Assembly (NCBI RefSeq): GCF_023503965.1
Contig: NZ_CP097298.1
Span: forward strand, 2,063,001 to 2,127,000
DNA from: Brevundimonas albigilva
Lineage (GTDB): Bacteria; Pseudomonadota; Alphaproteobacteria; Caulobacterales; Caulobacteraceae
Reading direction: 5' to 3'
Length of the DNA: 64,000 nt
The notes beneath the pieces are model-generated. The model was not told where the DNA came from. It saw nothing but the letters and a program-made list of their open reading frames with translations, and did no database searches. How positions within the stretch are numbered: the first letter of the stretch is position 1; every line of letters begins with the position of its first letter. The translations under genes were made by a program, and so were the position numbers. Positions 1-11,805 of this stretch are shown here, one piece after another.

Positions 1-1355
1 GCCTCGGGCGAGAGCACCTTGTAAACCGCCTGCGTGACGCCGGCGTCGAGTTTCTGCAGTTCTTCCAGGGGCAGTTGCGCCAGGTCCACGCCCAGGGCTT
101 CGGCCCGCTTCACGGCCGCGCCGGTGACATGGTGCGCCTTGCGGAACGGCAGGTTCAGTTCGCGCACCAGCCAGTCGGCCAGGTCGGTGGCGGTGGAGAA
201 GCCCCAGCCCGCCGCCTCGGCCATCCGCTCGGTGTTGGGTCGCAGGGCCGCGATCATGGCGGTCATGGCGTTCAGCGCCAGGTCCAGGGCGTCGAAGGCC
301 TCGAACACCGGCGGCTTGTCTTCCTGCATGTCCTTCGAATAGGCCAGCGGCAGGCCCTTCATCACCGTGGACAGGGCGATAAGCGACCCCATGATCCGGC
401 CCGTCTTGGCCCGCACCAGCTCGGCGGCGTCGGGATTGCGCTTCTGCGGCATGATGGACGAGCCGGTGGTCAGGTCGTCGGGCAGGGTCGCAAAGCCGAA
501 CATCGGCGTCATCCAGACCACGATCTCTTCCGCCAGGCGCGACAGGTGGCCGGCGCAGATCGAGGCGGCGGCCAGGCTTTCCAGCGCGAAGTCGCGGTCC
601 GACACGGCGTCCAGGCTGTTGGCCATCGGCCGGTCGAAGCCCAGTTCGGCCGCCGTCATGTGGCGATCGATCGGGAAGGGCGAGCCGGCCAGGGCCGCGG
701 CGCCCAGCGGGCTTTCGTTCATGCGGGCGCGGGCGTCGGCGAACCGGCCGGCGTCGCGGCCGAACATCTCGACATAGGCCATCAGATGGTGGCCCAGCGT
801 CACCGGCTGGGCGGTCTGCAGATGGGTGAAGCCCGGCATCAGGTCGCCGGCGTGCTGTTCGGCGCGGTCCAGAAGGGCTGATTGCAGCGCCTTCAACTGG
901 GCGAGCGTGCGATCGCAGGCGTCACGCACCCACAGGCGGAAGTCGACGGCGACCTGGTCGTTCCTGCTGCGCGCCGTGTGCAGACGGCCCGACGGCTCGC
1001 CGATCAGTTCGTTCAGGCGCGCCTCCACATTCATGTGGATGTCCTCGAACTGATCGCGGAAAGGGAAGGTCCCGCCCGTGATCTCGGCCTCGACGGCGTC
1101 CAGGCCGCCCAGGATGGCGTCGGCGTCGTCCTGTTGGATCACGCCCTGTTTGGCCAGCATGCGGCAATGGGCGCGCGATCCGGCCAGGTCCTGGGCCCAC
1201 AGGCGCCGGTCCACCCCGATGGAGACGTTGATCGCCTGCATGATCTCGGCCGGGCGCGACGAAAAGCGTCCGCCCCACATGTCTTGACCCGCCGGCTTCA
1301 GGGGCGCAGTCGAACCGCCGTCAACGGTGGCGTCGGAAGAGGTTTTGTCGGTCAT
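1..1355 (-). CDS. argH: Argininosuccinate lyase (3' end outside window)
   Basis: Cytoplasmic enzyme that splits argininosuccinate into arginine and fumarate, the last step of arginine synthesis. The minus strand reads without interruption from the ATG as MTDKTSS..., with MWGGRFSS near residue 25 and the fumarase/aspartase-superfamily signature [11 protein letters not shown] near residues 298-308 (catalytic serine loop). The reading frame still runs at the window edge (...VLSPE), so only the last residues are missing. A start at the internal MWGGRF methionine is possible because many family members begin close to it. The gene is divergent from the TlpA-like gene and the two ATGs overlap within one CATG. 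Confidence 0.95.
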   Translation of the reverse strand, partial: MTDKTSSDATVDGGSTAPLKPAGQDMWGGRFSSRPAEIMQAINVSIGVDRRLWAQDLAGSRAHCRMLAKQGVIQQDDADAILGGLDAVEAEITGGTFPFRDQFEDIHMNVEARLNELIGEPSGRLHTARSRNDQVAVDFRLWVRDACDRTLAQLKALQSALLDRAEQHAGDLMPGFTHLQTAQPVTLGHHLMAYVEMFGRDAGRFADARARMNESPLGAAALAGSPFPIDRHMTAAELGFDRPMANSLDAVSDRDFALESLAAASICAGHLSRLAEEIVVWMTPMFGFATLPDDLTTGSSIMPQKRNPDAAELVRAKTGRIMGSLIALSTVMKGLPLAYSKDMQEDKPPVFEAFDALDLALNAMTAMIAALRPNTERMAEAAGWGFSTATDLADWLVRELNLPFRKAHHVTGAAVKRAEALGVDLAQLPLEELQKLDAGVTQAVYKVLSPE

Positions 1356-2019
1356 GAGCGGCTCAAGAAAGGCGATCTGGGCGGTGGTCGGCGGCCTGGT
1401 CCTGATCGGAACCCTGGCCGGCGCGGGGGGCGTGGCGATGTCGCTATACGCCAATCACCGCAGGGCCGCGCAAGAGCAACCGGCCGTTCCGAGCGCATCC
1501 GAGGCGAAAAGCGACCTGGCGCGCTTCGCCGTCGGCCCCCTGGCGGCGCTGGAGACGCCGGCGGATGCGCCCCCGGCGCCCGACTATGCGTTTCGCGACG
1601 CGCACGACACAGCCGTGCGTTTCGCCGCCTTCCGCGGCAAGGTGACGGTGGTCAATCTGTGGGCCATGTGGTGCGCGCCTTGCCGCCAGGAGATGCCGAC
1701 GCTGGCGGCCCTGGCGCGGCGCTATTCGGACCGCGAGGACATGATCGTGATTCCTGTGAACGTCGACGCCACGCCGGAAGGCGTCGCCCAGGCCAGGGCC
1801 TTCCTGGACCACCACAGGCCGCTGCCCTTCTATGCGGACGCGCGGTTTCAGCTGCCGTTCGAGTTTCCCGGCAAGGGCAAGATGCCGCAGACGATCCTGC
1901 TGGACCGCCAGGGACGCATCCGCGCCGCCCTGTCGGGCGAGGCGAATTGGGACGGGCCGGAGGCGCGCGCCCTGATCGACGCGCTGCTGGCCGAAGGGAC
2001 GGCGCCGTCGGCGACCTGA
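1354..2019 (+). CDS. TlpA-like membrane-anchored thioredoxin
   Basis: A 221-residue thiol-disulfide oxidoreductase of the TlpA/ResA type. Residues 7-31 form an uncleaved-looking membrane anchor, so the thioredoxin fold should face the periplasm. The active site is [13 protein letters not shown] with Cys107 and Cys110, and a cis-proline region follows ([10 protein letters not shown]). A longer version starting 27 bases upstream is possible, but the ATG used here gives a clean basic N-terminus before the anchor. Such proteins reduce cytochrome c or other periplasmic disulfides; the partner is not visible. It is divergent from argH and convergent with the small lipoprotein-like gene 2 bases downstream. 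Confidence 0.85.
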   Translation: MSGSRKAIWAVVGGLVLIGTLAGAGGVAMSLYANHRRAAQEQPAVPSASEAKSDLARFAVGPLAALETPADAPPAPDYAFRDAHDTAVRFAAFRGKVTVVNLWAMWCAPCRQEMPTLAALARRYSDREDMIVIPVNVDATPEGVAQARAFLDHHRPLPFYADARFQLPFEFPGKGKMPQTILLDRQGRIRAALSGEANWDGPEARALIDALLAEGTAPSAT

Positions 2020-2021
2020 CG

Positions 2022-2324
2022 TCAGTGCGCGGGGACGCGCTGGTCCGTGGCCGGGTCGATGGCGCCGGGGCGGCCCTCGGCGGCGGCCTCGGACTGGTTC
2101 TCCTCCAGTTCGCCCGCGACCTTGCCCGCGCCGGTCTCCACGGCCTGGGCGGCCTTCATGGCGCCCGCCTCGATCACTTCGCCGGCCTGGGCCGCGGCGT
2201 CTTGGGCCTTGTCGCCCGCGGCCTCGGCGTGGACCTCGGCGCGATCCTGCTCGGCCTCGGTGCAGGCGGCGGCGCCCAGGGTCAGGACGGCGGCGGCGAA
2301 AAGGGTGTTGATGCGCAGGCCCAT
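2022..2324 (-). CDS. Small Ala/Glu-rich putative lipoprotein
   Basis: A 100-residue protein, MGLRINTLFAAAVLTLGAAAC then a very Ala/Glu-rich, probably helical tail. The N-terminus looks like a signal peptide ending at Cys21, but the lipobox is weak (AAAC rather than L-x-[AG]-C). The tail has a loose A-x-x-A repeat pattern (KAQDAAAQAGEV, GKVAGELEE), as in small envelope helical proteins. The function is not recognised. It is convergent with the TlpA-like gene. Confidence 0.55.
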   Translation of the reverse strand: MGLRINTLFAAAVLTLGAAACTEAEQDRAEVHAEAAGDKAQDAAAQAGEVIEAGAMKAAQAVETGAGKVAGELEENQSEAAAEGRPGAIDPATDQRVPAH

Positions 2325-2406
2325 GGCTGATCTCCGGTCAAGGTTAGGCTTGGCCGTTGAACGCGGAAGTGGAGGGGGAGTTGCGCCGGCCCCGATAGGG
2401 GGGCGG

Positions 2407-2483
2407 TGGTGGCTGGGGGCGGGATCGAACCGCCGACCTGTGGGTTATGAATCCACCGCTCTAACCACCTGAGCTACCCAGCC
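2407..2483 (-). tRNA. tRNA-Met (CAU), elongator type
   Basis: A 77-base cloverleaf on the minus strand. The 5' arm GGCTGGG pairs fully with CCCAGCC, followed by discriminator A and an encoded CCA end. The D-arm begins TAGCTCAG, the anticodon loop is TTCATAA (CAU), and the T-loop is TTCGATC. The closing pair of the anticodon stem next to the loop is an A-C mismatch. CAU tRNAs can be elongator Met, initiator Met or lysidine-modified Ile; the fully paired acceptor stem excludes the initiator. The GGCT..GTAGCTCAG start resembles elongator Met, with Ile(CAU) as the alternative. Confidence 0.9.
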
Positions 2484-2670
2484 GTCGCCCCTTCGCACGG
2501 ACGGGCGGTGCGAAGGGAGGCGTGCCTATATCGCCGCCGGGCCCCCGGTTCAAGTCATCCGATGCGAAAGGCTGCGGCGATCGGGCGCACGGCCAGCGGG
2601 TCGTCGGAACGCTAACGCTCGAGGCGTCGTTTCGCGACCGTTCGCGTCGCCCTTCCGGAGAGCTCTGTCC

Positions 2671-3902
2671 ATGCGCCTGATCGTTTCCGCCGCTTCCGCC
2701 TCCCTGTTGGTCCTGGCCGCCGCTTGCGGAGCCAACGGCGAGGCGAGGCAGGACGCGCCGGCCGGGGCGCCGCTCGAGACCCGGCCCGCCAACGGCGTCG
2801 GGCAGGAGCCCGCCTTCGCCGGCCAGACGCGCGCGCCGGGGGTCCGCACCGAACAGGCGCTGGCGCACACGGTGGTCGCGTCCGGGCTGGAGCACCCCTG
2901 GGGGCTGGCCCTGCTGCCCGACGGAAACTGGCTGGTGACCGAAAAGCCGGGCCGGATGCGGATCGTCACGGCCCAGGGTCGGGTCGGGCCGCCGATCCAG
3001 GGGCTGCCGCCGGTCGATGCGCGGGGCCAGGGGGGCTTCTGGACGTGATCGTGGGGCCAAGCTTCGGTCAGGACCGGATGATCTACTGGAGCTACGCCGA
3101 GCCTCGCGAGGGCGGCAACGCCACCTCGGTCGCGCGGGGTCGCCTGTCGCAGGACGGCGGCCGCGTGGAGGACGTCCAGGTCATCTTCCGCGCCCTGCCG
3201 ACCTATGACGGCGACAAGCATTTCGGCTCCTCCCTGGCCTTTGCGCCGGACGGCAAGCTGTTCGTGACCCTGGGCGAACGGTCCGACAGGCCGATGCGGC
3301 CCCAGGCCCAGGACCTGGGCTCGCACATGGGCAAGACCATCCGCATCAACGCCAACGGCTCGGTCCCCCAGGACAATCCCTTCGTCGGCCGGGACGGCGC
3401 GCGGCCCGAAATCTGGAGCCTGGGCCACCGCAACGTCCAGGGGATCGCCGTCCAGCCGGGCACAGGGGCGATCTGGACCATCGAGCACGGCACGCGCGGC
3501 GGCGACGAGGTCAACCTGGATCGCGCGGGCATGAACTACGGCTGGCCCGACGCCGCCTATGGGGTCGAATACGCCGGCGGGGCGATCAACGGCGGCGCCA
3601 CCCGAAAGGACGGCTCCGAACAGCCGGTCTATTACTGGGACCCGGTCATCGCGCCGGGCGGCGCGGTCTTCTACGAGGGGGCGATGTTCCCGGGATGGGA
3701 CGGGAACCTGCTGGTCGCCGCGCTGAAGGAAAAGCACATCGCCCGGCTGGTCATCGAGAACGACCGTGTCGTCGGCGAGGAACGGCTGCTGACCGACCTG
3801 GGCGAGCGGGTGCGCGACGTGGCGATCGGGCCAGACGGGGCGGTATGGGCGATCACCGACGAGGACGACGGCAAGCTGGTCAGGTTGGCCGTCGCGCGCT
3901 AG
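2671..3902 (+). CDS. PQQ-type glucose/sorbosone dehydrogenase (one frameshift)
   Basis: A secreted six-blade beta-propeller sugar dehydrogenase of the YliI/Asd type, oxidising aldose sugars with PQQ in the periplasm. The signal peptide ends at a possible lipid cysteine (LVLAAAC). Family motifs follow: GLEHPWGLALLPDG, then after the shift GDKHFGSSLAFAPDGKLFVTLGE, SLGHRNVQGIA, EHGTRGGDEVN and GAVFYEGAMFPGW. The frame breaks in the G run at 3030-3035: the first part ends GQGGFWT-stop, whereas adding one base continues as GQGGLLDVIVGPSF. A single missing G explains everything. An SD-like GGAGAG precedes the ATG. About 410 residues when repaired. Confidence 0.85.
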
Positions 3903-3938
3903 TCTCCGCTGCAAGGGGCTGTTTGAAGGAGTACGCCA

Positions 3939-4154
3939 ATGCGCGTGATGATTTCGCTTGCCGTTCTGGCCCTGCCTCTGGTCGCCGGCTGCGCCACCAC
4001 CGACGGTCCCAACCGCTATCAGGCCGACCTGGATCGGCTTGACGCCCAGTGCACGGAACGCGGCGGCATTCTTCAGCCCACGGGATCGCAGAGCGGCGAG
4101 CCGGCGCGCGATTACGCCTGCCGCATCACCGGCGGGGCCAGCCGACTGAACTGA
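3939..4154 (+). CDS. Small lipoprotein
   Basis: A 71-residue protein with signal peptide MRVMISLAVLALPLVAGC. The lipobox LVAGC is good, so the mature protein should be lipidated on Cys18. The rest (ATTDGPNRYQADLDRLDAQ...) is hydrophilic with two further cysteines (AQCTERGG and YACRI) that could pair. A clear GAAGGAG ribosome site sits about 8 bases before the ATG. The family is not recognised. Confidence 0.7.
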   Translation: MRVMISLAVLALPLVAGCATTDGPNRYQADLDRLDAQCTERGGILQPTGSQSGEPARDYACRITGGASRLN

Positions 4155-4466
4155 CGGCCGGCCGGGCGCGCGGACCTGGCCTCGCGCGCCCCTGCCTTTT
4201 CGCTGGGCGCGGACGTCTTCCCGAAGGTCGCGCCTCAAAGCCCGCGCGTCGGCGGGCGTTTCAATCGCCAAGCAAGATGAACGCCGGTCTTCTCGATGCG
4301 GCGCCGTATCGGCGCCACCGGAGGCGGGCCCGCGCGTTCAGCCCAAGGAGCCCTTGCCCCCTGGCGTCCGCTCACGCGGCTTATTACTTGACGTTGACGT
4401 AAACGTAGGGTTCTTGGCCTCAACGCCTTGACCCACCTTCCCAGGGTCCGAAAGAGGAGAGGCCTG
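4155..4466. promoter_or_regulatory. 312-bp gap upstream of the beta-oxidation operon
   Basis: No credible gene is visible; short frames here lack ribosome sites and are GC-driven. The last third holds a locally AT-richer stretch with the palindrome listed separately, so this is the promoter region of the thiolase-fadJ operon. Confidence 0.5.
4391..4406. promoter_or_regulatory. LiuR/MerR-like operator palindrome
   Basis: ACGTTGACGTAAACGT is a 16-bp inverted repeat with one mismatched pair (G6/A11), lying about 60 bases before the thiolase ATG and overlapping a TTGACG that could be a -35 element. The sequence resembles the recognition site of LiuR-type MerR regulators, which control branched-chain amino acid and fatty acid breakdown in proteobacteria. 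The palindrome is seen; the regulator is inferred from motif likeness and the downstream genes. Confidence 0.5.
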
Positions 4467-5672
<1,206 letters not shown>

Positions 5673-5683
5673 TCCGGGAGCGA

Positions 5684-7882
5684 ATGAACATGGAAAACTT
5701 CAAGATCGACGTCGACGCCGACGGGATCGCCCTGGTCGTCTTCGACGTGCCGGGCCGGTCGATGAACACCCTGACCTCCTCGGTGATGAAGGAAATCCCC
5801 GAGCTGGTCGAACGCATCAAGACCGACGAGGCCATCAAGGGCGCGGTCATCACCTCGGGCAAGGCGTCGGGCTTCTGCGCCGGCGCCGACCTGGGCGACA
5901 TGGCCGGCGGCGTGCTGTCGGGCGGCGGCGACCTGCAGAAGGCGTTCGACGCCGGCTGGGCGCTGAACGGCGCCTTCCGCGCGCTGGAAACCTCGGGCAA
6001 GCCGATCGCGGCCGCGATCAACGGCCTGGCCCTGGGCGGCGGGCTGGAGTTCACCCTGGCGACCCACTACCGGGTGGTCGAGAACGACAACAAGATCCAG
6101 CTGGGCCTGCCCGAGATCAAGGTCGGCCTGTTCCCCGGCGGCGGCGGCACCCAGCGCCTGACGCGCCTGATCGGCGTCCAGGCCGCCATGATGGCCATGA
6201 GCGAGGGCAAGTCCTTCCGCCCCAACGACGCCAAGGGCGCCGGCATTGTTCATGAGGTGGTCGAGAAGGGCCAGTCGGTCGAGGCCGCCAAGGCCTGGAT
6301 CAGGAACGGCGGCAAGGCCGTCCAGCCGTGGGACGACAAGTCGTTCAAGCTTCCCGGCGGCGGCCCCTATCACCCGGCCGGCATCCAGAACTTCATGGTC
6401 GGCAACGCCATGCTGCGCAAGCAGTCCTACGGCAACTATCCGGCCGTGCTGAACCTGATGAAGGCCGTCTATGAGGGAACCCAGGTTCCGATGGACGCGG
6501 CCCTGCGCATCGAGACCCGCTATTTCATCAAGACCCTGATGACGCCGCAGGCCCAGGCCATGATCCGCAGCCTGTTCCTGTCCAAGCAGGAGCTGGACAA
6601 GGGCGCGGTGCGTCCCGCCGGCGTGCCCAAGTCCGATCCGAAGAAGGTCACCGTCCTGGGCGCCGGCATGATGGGCGCGGGCGTGGCCTATGTTCAGGCC
6701 ATGGCCGGCATCGAGACGGTGCTGATCGACCGCGACCAGGAGGCCGCCGACAAGGGCAAGGCCCATGTCGAGGAACTGCTGAAGAAGCGGCTGTCGCGCG
6801 GCCAGATGACCCAGGAGAAGTACGACGCCACCCTGGCCCTGGTCACGGCGACGACCGACTACGACCTGATCAAGGGCTCGGACCTGGTGATCGAGGCGGT
6901 GTTCGAGAACCGCGAGATCAAAGCTGACGTGACCAAGCGCGCCGAGGCGCAGCTGGCCGAGGGCGCGGTGTTCGGCTCCAACACCTCGACCCTGCCGATC
7001 ACCGGCCTGGCCGAGGCCAGCGTGCGGCCCGAGGACTTCATCGGCATCCACTTCTTCTCGCCCGTCGACAAGATGATGCTGGTCGAGATCATCCTGGGCG
7101 AAAAGACCGGCGAGGCGGCGATCGCCAAGGCGCTGGACTACGTCCTGAAGATCAAGAAGACGCCGATCGTCGTCAACGACAGCCGCGGCTTCTACACCTC
7201 GCGCTGCTTCTCCACCTTCCTGATGGAGGGCATGGCGATGCTGGAGGAGGGTTGGGCGCCGGCGCTGATCGACAACGTCGGCCGCATGACCGGCATGCCG
7301 CGCGGCCCGCTGGAGATGCACGACGACGTCGCCCTGGACCTGTCCTACAAGATCGCCAAACAGACCCGCGAGGACCTGGGCGACAAATACGTGCCGACCG
7401 AGGGCGAGGACATCGTCGCCAGGATGGTCGAGGGCGGGCGCTTCGGCCGCAAGAACGGCAAGGGCTTCTACGACTACGACAGCAAGCCCAAGACGATCTG
7501 GAAGGGCCTGGCCGAACTGGCGCCCGTGACCAAGGCCATCGAAGGGCCGGAAGAGCCCGGCGCCTTCGCCCAGATCGACGAGCTGAAGACGCGGCTTCTA
7601 TATCGCCAGGCCGTCGAGGTCGCCCGCTGCTGGGAAGAAGGCGTCATCGACGACCCGCGTGAGGCGGACCTGGGCGCCATCCTGGGCTGGGGCTTCGCGC
7701 CCTGGACCGGCGGTCCGATCAGCTTCATCGACGGCATTGGCCTGGGCAAGTTCGTCGAGACGGCGGACCGGCTGGCCCAGACCTACGGCGACCGGTTCAA
7801 GGTCCCTCAGCTGCTGCGCGACATGGCGGCCAAGAATGAGACCTTCTACGGCAAGTTCGCGCCGGAGAAGAAGGCGGCGTGA
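5684..7882 (+). CDS. fadJ: Enoyl-CoA hydratase / 3-hydroxyacyl-CoA dehydrogenase
   Basis: A 732-residue bifunctional beta-oxidation enzyme. The N-terminal crotonase domain has [11 protein letters not shown] and [11 protein letters not shown] (oxyanion hole and catalytic acids). After a linker near residue 310, the NAD-binding domain starts with [15 protein letters not shown], followed by [13 protein letters not shown] and the [18 protein letters not shown] catalytic histidine segment. The C-terminal helical domain repeats are present (GKGFYDYD). The start MNMENFK follows GGGAG; Met3 is an alternative. The symbol fadJ is by domain order; fadB is the equivalent name elsewhere. It is followed by a strong terminator. 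Confidence 0.92.
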   Translation: MNMENFKIDVDADGIALVVFDVPGRSMNTLTSSVMKEIPELVERIKTDEAIKGAVITSGKASGFCAGADLGDMAGGVLSGGGDLQKAFDAGWALNGAFRALETSGKPIAAAINGLALGGGLEFTLATHYRVVENDNKIQLGLPEIKVGLFPGGGGTQRLTRLIGVQAAMMAMSEGKSFRPNDAKGAGIVHEVVEKGQSVEAAKAWIRNGGKAVQPWDDKSFKLPGGGPYHPAGIQNFMVGNAMLRKQSYGNYPAVLNLMKAVYEGTQVPMDAALRIETRYFIKTLMTPQAQAMIRSLFLSKQELDKGAVRPAGVPKSDPKKVTVLGAGMMGAGVAYVQAMAGIETVLIDRDQEAADKGKAHVEELLKKRLSRGQMTQEKYDATLALVTATTDYDLIKGSDLVIEAVFENREIKADVTKRAEAQLAEGAVFGSNTSTLPITGLAEASVRPEDFIGIHFFSPVDKMMLVEIILGEKTGEAAIAKALDYVLKIKKTPIVVNDSRGFYTSRCFSTFLMEGMAMLEEGWAPALIDNVGRMTGMPRGPLEMHDDVALDLSYKIAKQTREDLGDKYVPTEGEDIVARMVEGGRFGRKNGKGFYDYDSKPKTIWKGLAELAPVTKAIEGPEEPGAFAQIDELKTRLLYRQAVEVARCWEEGVIDDPREADLGAILGWGFAPWTGGPISFIDGIGLGKFVETADRLAQTYGDRFKVPQLLRDMAAKNETFYGKFAPEKKAA

Positions 7883-7907
7883 TCGGCGGCTGAGCCTGAA
7901 AAACGAA

Positions 7908-7940
7908 GGGGCTGGGAGTGATCCCGGCCCCTCTTGCTTT
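7908..7940 (+). terminator. Rho-independent terminator after fadJ
   Basis: A stem GGGGCTGGGA / TCCCGGCCCC around loop GTGA (one T-G pair), followed by TCTTGCTTT. It ends the thiolase-fadJ operon. Confidence 0.75.
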
Positions 7941-7942
7941 CT

Positions 7943-7971
7943 GTCATCCTCGGGTCAAGCCCGAGCGTGAC
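7943..7971. repeat. REP-like intergenic palindrome
   Basis: An imperfect palindrome: GTCA and TGAC outer arms enclose CTCGGG and CCCGAG around TCAAG. This layout matches extragenic repeats common in alphaproteobacteria. It lies between the fadJ terminator and the end of the oppositely oriented aldo/keto reductase. Only one copy was noticed in this window. Confidence 0.45.
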
Positions 7972-7998
7972 GGGATGAGGCGGCGGTTCGCGCGAACG

Positions 7999-8835
7999 TC
8001 AGATGATATCCAGCGGCGTCTCGTGCGTGGGCGGCGGGAAGGCGTGGTCCAGACGTTCCAGATCCTCGGCGTCGAACTGGACGTCCAGCGCGTCCGCGTT
8101 CGCCTCGACGTGTTCGACCGACGACGCCTTGGGAATGGCGATGACGCCGTCGTGACGCAGGACGGCGGCCAGGGCGACCTGGGCCGGCGAGGCGTCGTGG
8201 CGGTTGGCGATGTCGACGATCAGCGGGTGCTCCAGCAGGCCGCCGCGTCCCAGCGGCGAATAGGCCATCATCGGCATGTCGCGCGCCTGCATCCAAGGCA
8301 GCAGGTCGAACTCCACCCCGCGCGAACCCAGGTTGTAGAGCAGCTGGTTGGCGGCGCAGTGGTCGCCGTCGTCCAGCGCCTCCAGCCGGCGCATGGTCGC
8401 GAGGTCCAGGTTCGACACGCCCCAGCGGGCGATCATCCCCTCGTCGACCAGTTCCTGGAAGGCGGCGACCGTCTCTTCCAGGGGTACGCGCCCTTCCCAG
8501 TGCAGCAGATAGAGGTCGAGGCGGTCCGTCCCCAGACGCTCCAGCGATCGCTCGCAGGACAGCATCATCTTCATTTCGGAAGCGTTTTCGGGTCGGACCT
8601 TGGAGACCAGGAAAACCTCGTCGCGGCGTCCAGCGATCACCTCGCCCACCAGCCGCTCGGAGCGGCCGTCGCCGTACAGTTCGGCGGTGTCGATCAGGGT
8701 CAGGCCCAGGTCCAGGCCGCGGGCCAGGGCCTGTTGCTCGGCGTCGCGGCGGGCGGGATCGTCGCCGATCTCCCAGGTCCCTTGGCCGAGGGCGGGGACG
8801 GTCGTACCGTCCGCGAAGGTGACGAGGCGGGTCAT
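7999..8835 (-). CDS. Aldo/keto reductase
   Basis: A 278-residue NADPH-dependent TIM-barrel reductase of the 2,5-diketogluconate reductase type. The catalytic tetrad is visible as Asp49 (LIDTAELYGDG), Tyr54, Lys79 (LVSKV) and His112 (YLLHWEG); the C-terminal IPKASSVEHVEAN segment binds the cofactor. The frame extends 51 bases further upstream, but the ATG used here starts directly before the first barrel strand (MTRLVTFADG). The substrate cannot be told. It is divergent from the epoxide hydrolase with a 31-bp gap. Confidence 0.88.
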   Translation of the reverse strand: MTRLVTFADGTTVPALGQGTWEIGDDPARRDAEQQALARGLDLGLTLIDTAELYGDGRSERLVGEVIAGRRDEVFLVSKVRPENASEMKMMLSCERSLERLGTDRLDLYLLHWEGRVPLEETVAAFQELVDEGMIARWGVSNLDLATMRRLEALDDGDHCAANQLLYNLGSRGVEFDLLPWMQARDMPMMAYSPLGRGGLLEHPLIVDIANRHDASPAQVALAAVLRHDGVIAIPKASSVEHVEANADALDVQFDAEDLERLDHAFPPPTHETPLDII

Positions 8836-8866
8836 GCGCGTTCTAATGCCTGCCGCAGGGGGAAAG

Positions 8867-9822
8867 ATGCAGTCGCGCCATATCAAGACCGACGGCCTGA
8901 TCCAACAGGTGCTGGAGGCGGGCGACGGGCCGCTGGTGTTGCTGATCCACGGCTTTCCAGAACTGGGCGTCAGCTGGCGCGCCCAGGTCGAGGCGCTGGC
9001 GGCGGCGGGCTATCGGGCCGTGGCGCCCGACATGCGCGGCTTTGGCGGGACCGAAAAGCCGGAAGGCGTCGCGGCCTATTCGATCCTGAGCCTCGTCGGG
9101 GACATGGTCGATCTGGTACGGGCGCTGGGTGCCGACGCCTGCGTCGTGGCCGGGCATGACTGGGGCGCGCCGGTGGCCTGGCATTGCGCGCTGCTGAGGC
9201 CGGACGTGTTCACCGCCGTGGCGGGGCTGTCGGTGCCGTTCCAGCCGCGCCGCCCCGGCGGGCCGCCCACCCCCGTCATGGCCGCTATGACCAGGAAGGC
9301 GGGGCAGGGCGAACTCTACATCAACCGCTTCCAGGCGCCGGATGCGCACAAGGCCCTGGAGGCCGATCCGGCGACGACGCTGAGGAAGCTGTTCTTCGCC
9401 TACGACGGGGCGACCCCGGCGGAGCGGCGCTCGACCGGCTTCATGCCGCAAGGCGTCAGCCTGCTGGACAGCATCGACGACGGGGCCAGCCTGCCGCCGT
9501 GGATGGGTGCGGATCATTTCCGGGACTACGTCGACGCCTTCTCGGCCGGCGGTTTCGACGGGCCGCTGAACTGGTATCGGGCGCTGGACCTGAACTGGAC
9601 CCTGACCGCCTTCCTGCAGGACCAGAAGATCGTCGCGCCCGCCCTGTTCATGGTCGGCGAGAACGATCCCGTGCGTCGCTACGCCGGGCGGCAGGAAGCG
9701 ACGCTGAAGGACTGGGTTCCGAACCTGACCCGGATGGAGGTGCTGCCCGGCGCCGGTCACTGGATCCAGCAGGAACGGGCGGCCGAGGTGAACGCCCTGC
9801 TGCTGGATTTCCTGTCGGGGCT

Positions 9823-9826
<4 letters not shown>
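8867..9826 (+). CDS. Alpha/beta hydrolase, epoxide hydrolase type
   Basis: A 319-residue soluble epoxide hydrolase-like enzyme. Motifs: HGFPE at residues 28-32 (oxyanion hole), GHDWG with nucleophile Asp98, the variable cap region (residues ~140-240), acid in GENDPV and the base histidine in GAGHWIQQE. The nucleophile Asp followed by Trp separates epoxide hydrolases from esterases. The ATG used follows GGGGGAAAG; a longer in-frame opening overlaps the divergent gene and is rejected. The last 4 bases overlap the convergent flavin oxidoreductase gene. Confidence 0.88.
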
Positions 9827-10827
<1,001 letters not shown>

Positions 10828-10916
10828 GACGTCTAGATCGGGACGCGGGGCGACGGATCAAGGGGAACCGCAACCGAAGCTGCGGCTTTGACTCTGCCGT
10901 AGCGAAGGAGCGCGCC

Positions 10917-11227
10917 ATGACCGACCAGCCCCCAAGCCCTTCCCGCCAAGGACCGCTGACGGCGGCGACGCCCGAGAGGCGGCCGACATGGGCGAGAAGC
11001 CGGACCTGGGCCATCGCGCCGACGCCTTGATCGAGGCGCTGGACGGCACGGACTCCGGCTCCGACACCCGCGCCGGGTCGCTGCGGGGCGGGTCGGCCAG
11101 CGGGTCGGACGACGATCCGGATTCGGCCCGCATCAACCACGCCCTGGCCGAGGAAGGGGAGGCCCTGGGCGATGCGGACAGTGACGCGGACAGTGATGCC
11201 GAAGAGGGCGGGCGCGAAGAGACGTGA
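10917..11227 (+). CDS. Acidic small protein of unknown function (likely frameshift)
   Basis: The frame opening at 10988 codes 79 residues (MGEKPDLGHRADALIEALDG... ending in an Asp/Glu/Ser-rich tail). That internal ATG has no ribosome site, whereas the ATG at 10917 has AAGGAG seven bases before it. Reading from 10917 and restoring one base in the C run at 10929-10933 gives MTDQPPKPFPPRTADGGDAREAAD, which joins cleanly to the acidic frame. About 103 residues, soluble, predicted disordered C-terminus. The family is not recognised. The shift fits the error pattern seen across the window. Confidence 0.5.
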
Positions 11228-11300
11228 TCCCTTCGCCTTGCCGCCGCCATACGGAGGCGCCACGGTGGCGCTTCGATCCTGCGCCTGAGATGTGCCCTCG

Positions 11301-11805
11301 ATGATGCGACGACTGGCGGCCTCGGCCGCTTTCCTGGTTCTCGGCCTGGCCGGGTGCGACCGAACCGAGCAGCCGGCCGAGACCGCGTCGGAGACGTCCG
11401 CGCTGGAGGTCGAGGCGTCGCAGCCTGCGCCGGCCCAGACCCCGGCCGACGCCCCGACTTCGATGGCGGCTCTGGGCGAGGCCGAGCCGGCGGCGCCGGG
11501 CGCGCCCCCTTCGCCGCCCTGTATCCGGGCGCCACGGCCGACACGCCGGCCGTGATCGCCCCGGGGACGCTGGGCAGGGCGGACTGGTGACGTTCGAGAC
11601 CACCGCCACGCCGGACGAAGTCATCGCCTACTATCGCGACCGCGCCGCCCAGGCCGGTCTGAGGCCGGTCATGGGCATGAACCAGGGGGACGCGCGGGCC
11701 TACGGCGCCGCCGACGGGGAACCCGACGGCGCCAAGCTGTCGGTCGTCGCCGCCCCGGCCGAGGGCAGCACCTCGGTGCAGCTGAGCTGGAGCGAGGGCC
11801 GGTGA
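11301..11805 (+). CDS. Putative lipoprotein (two frameshifts)
   Basis: The signal peptide MMRRLAASAAFLVLGLAGC has a good lipobox (GLAGC), followed by a Pro/Ala/Glu-rich linker. The frame is lost in the C run at 11505-11509 and again near 11573. Restoring one base at each gives PPFAALYPGATADTPAVIAPGTLG, then QGGLVTFETTATPDEVIAYYRDRAAQAGL and on to [12 protein letters not shown]. The C-terminal part resembles the compact domains in which a ..TFETxxxPDEVxxYYRxxAxxAG helix precedes a beta sheet. About 168 residues in all. Its stop overlaps the GTG of the acid phosphatase. Confidence 0.6.

Noticed and set aside
4235..4423. 62-codon minus-strand frame before the beta-oxidation operon
   Set aside because: Arg/Pro-rich product without family likeness; it covers the candidate operator.
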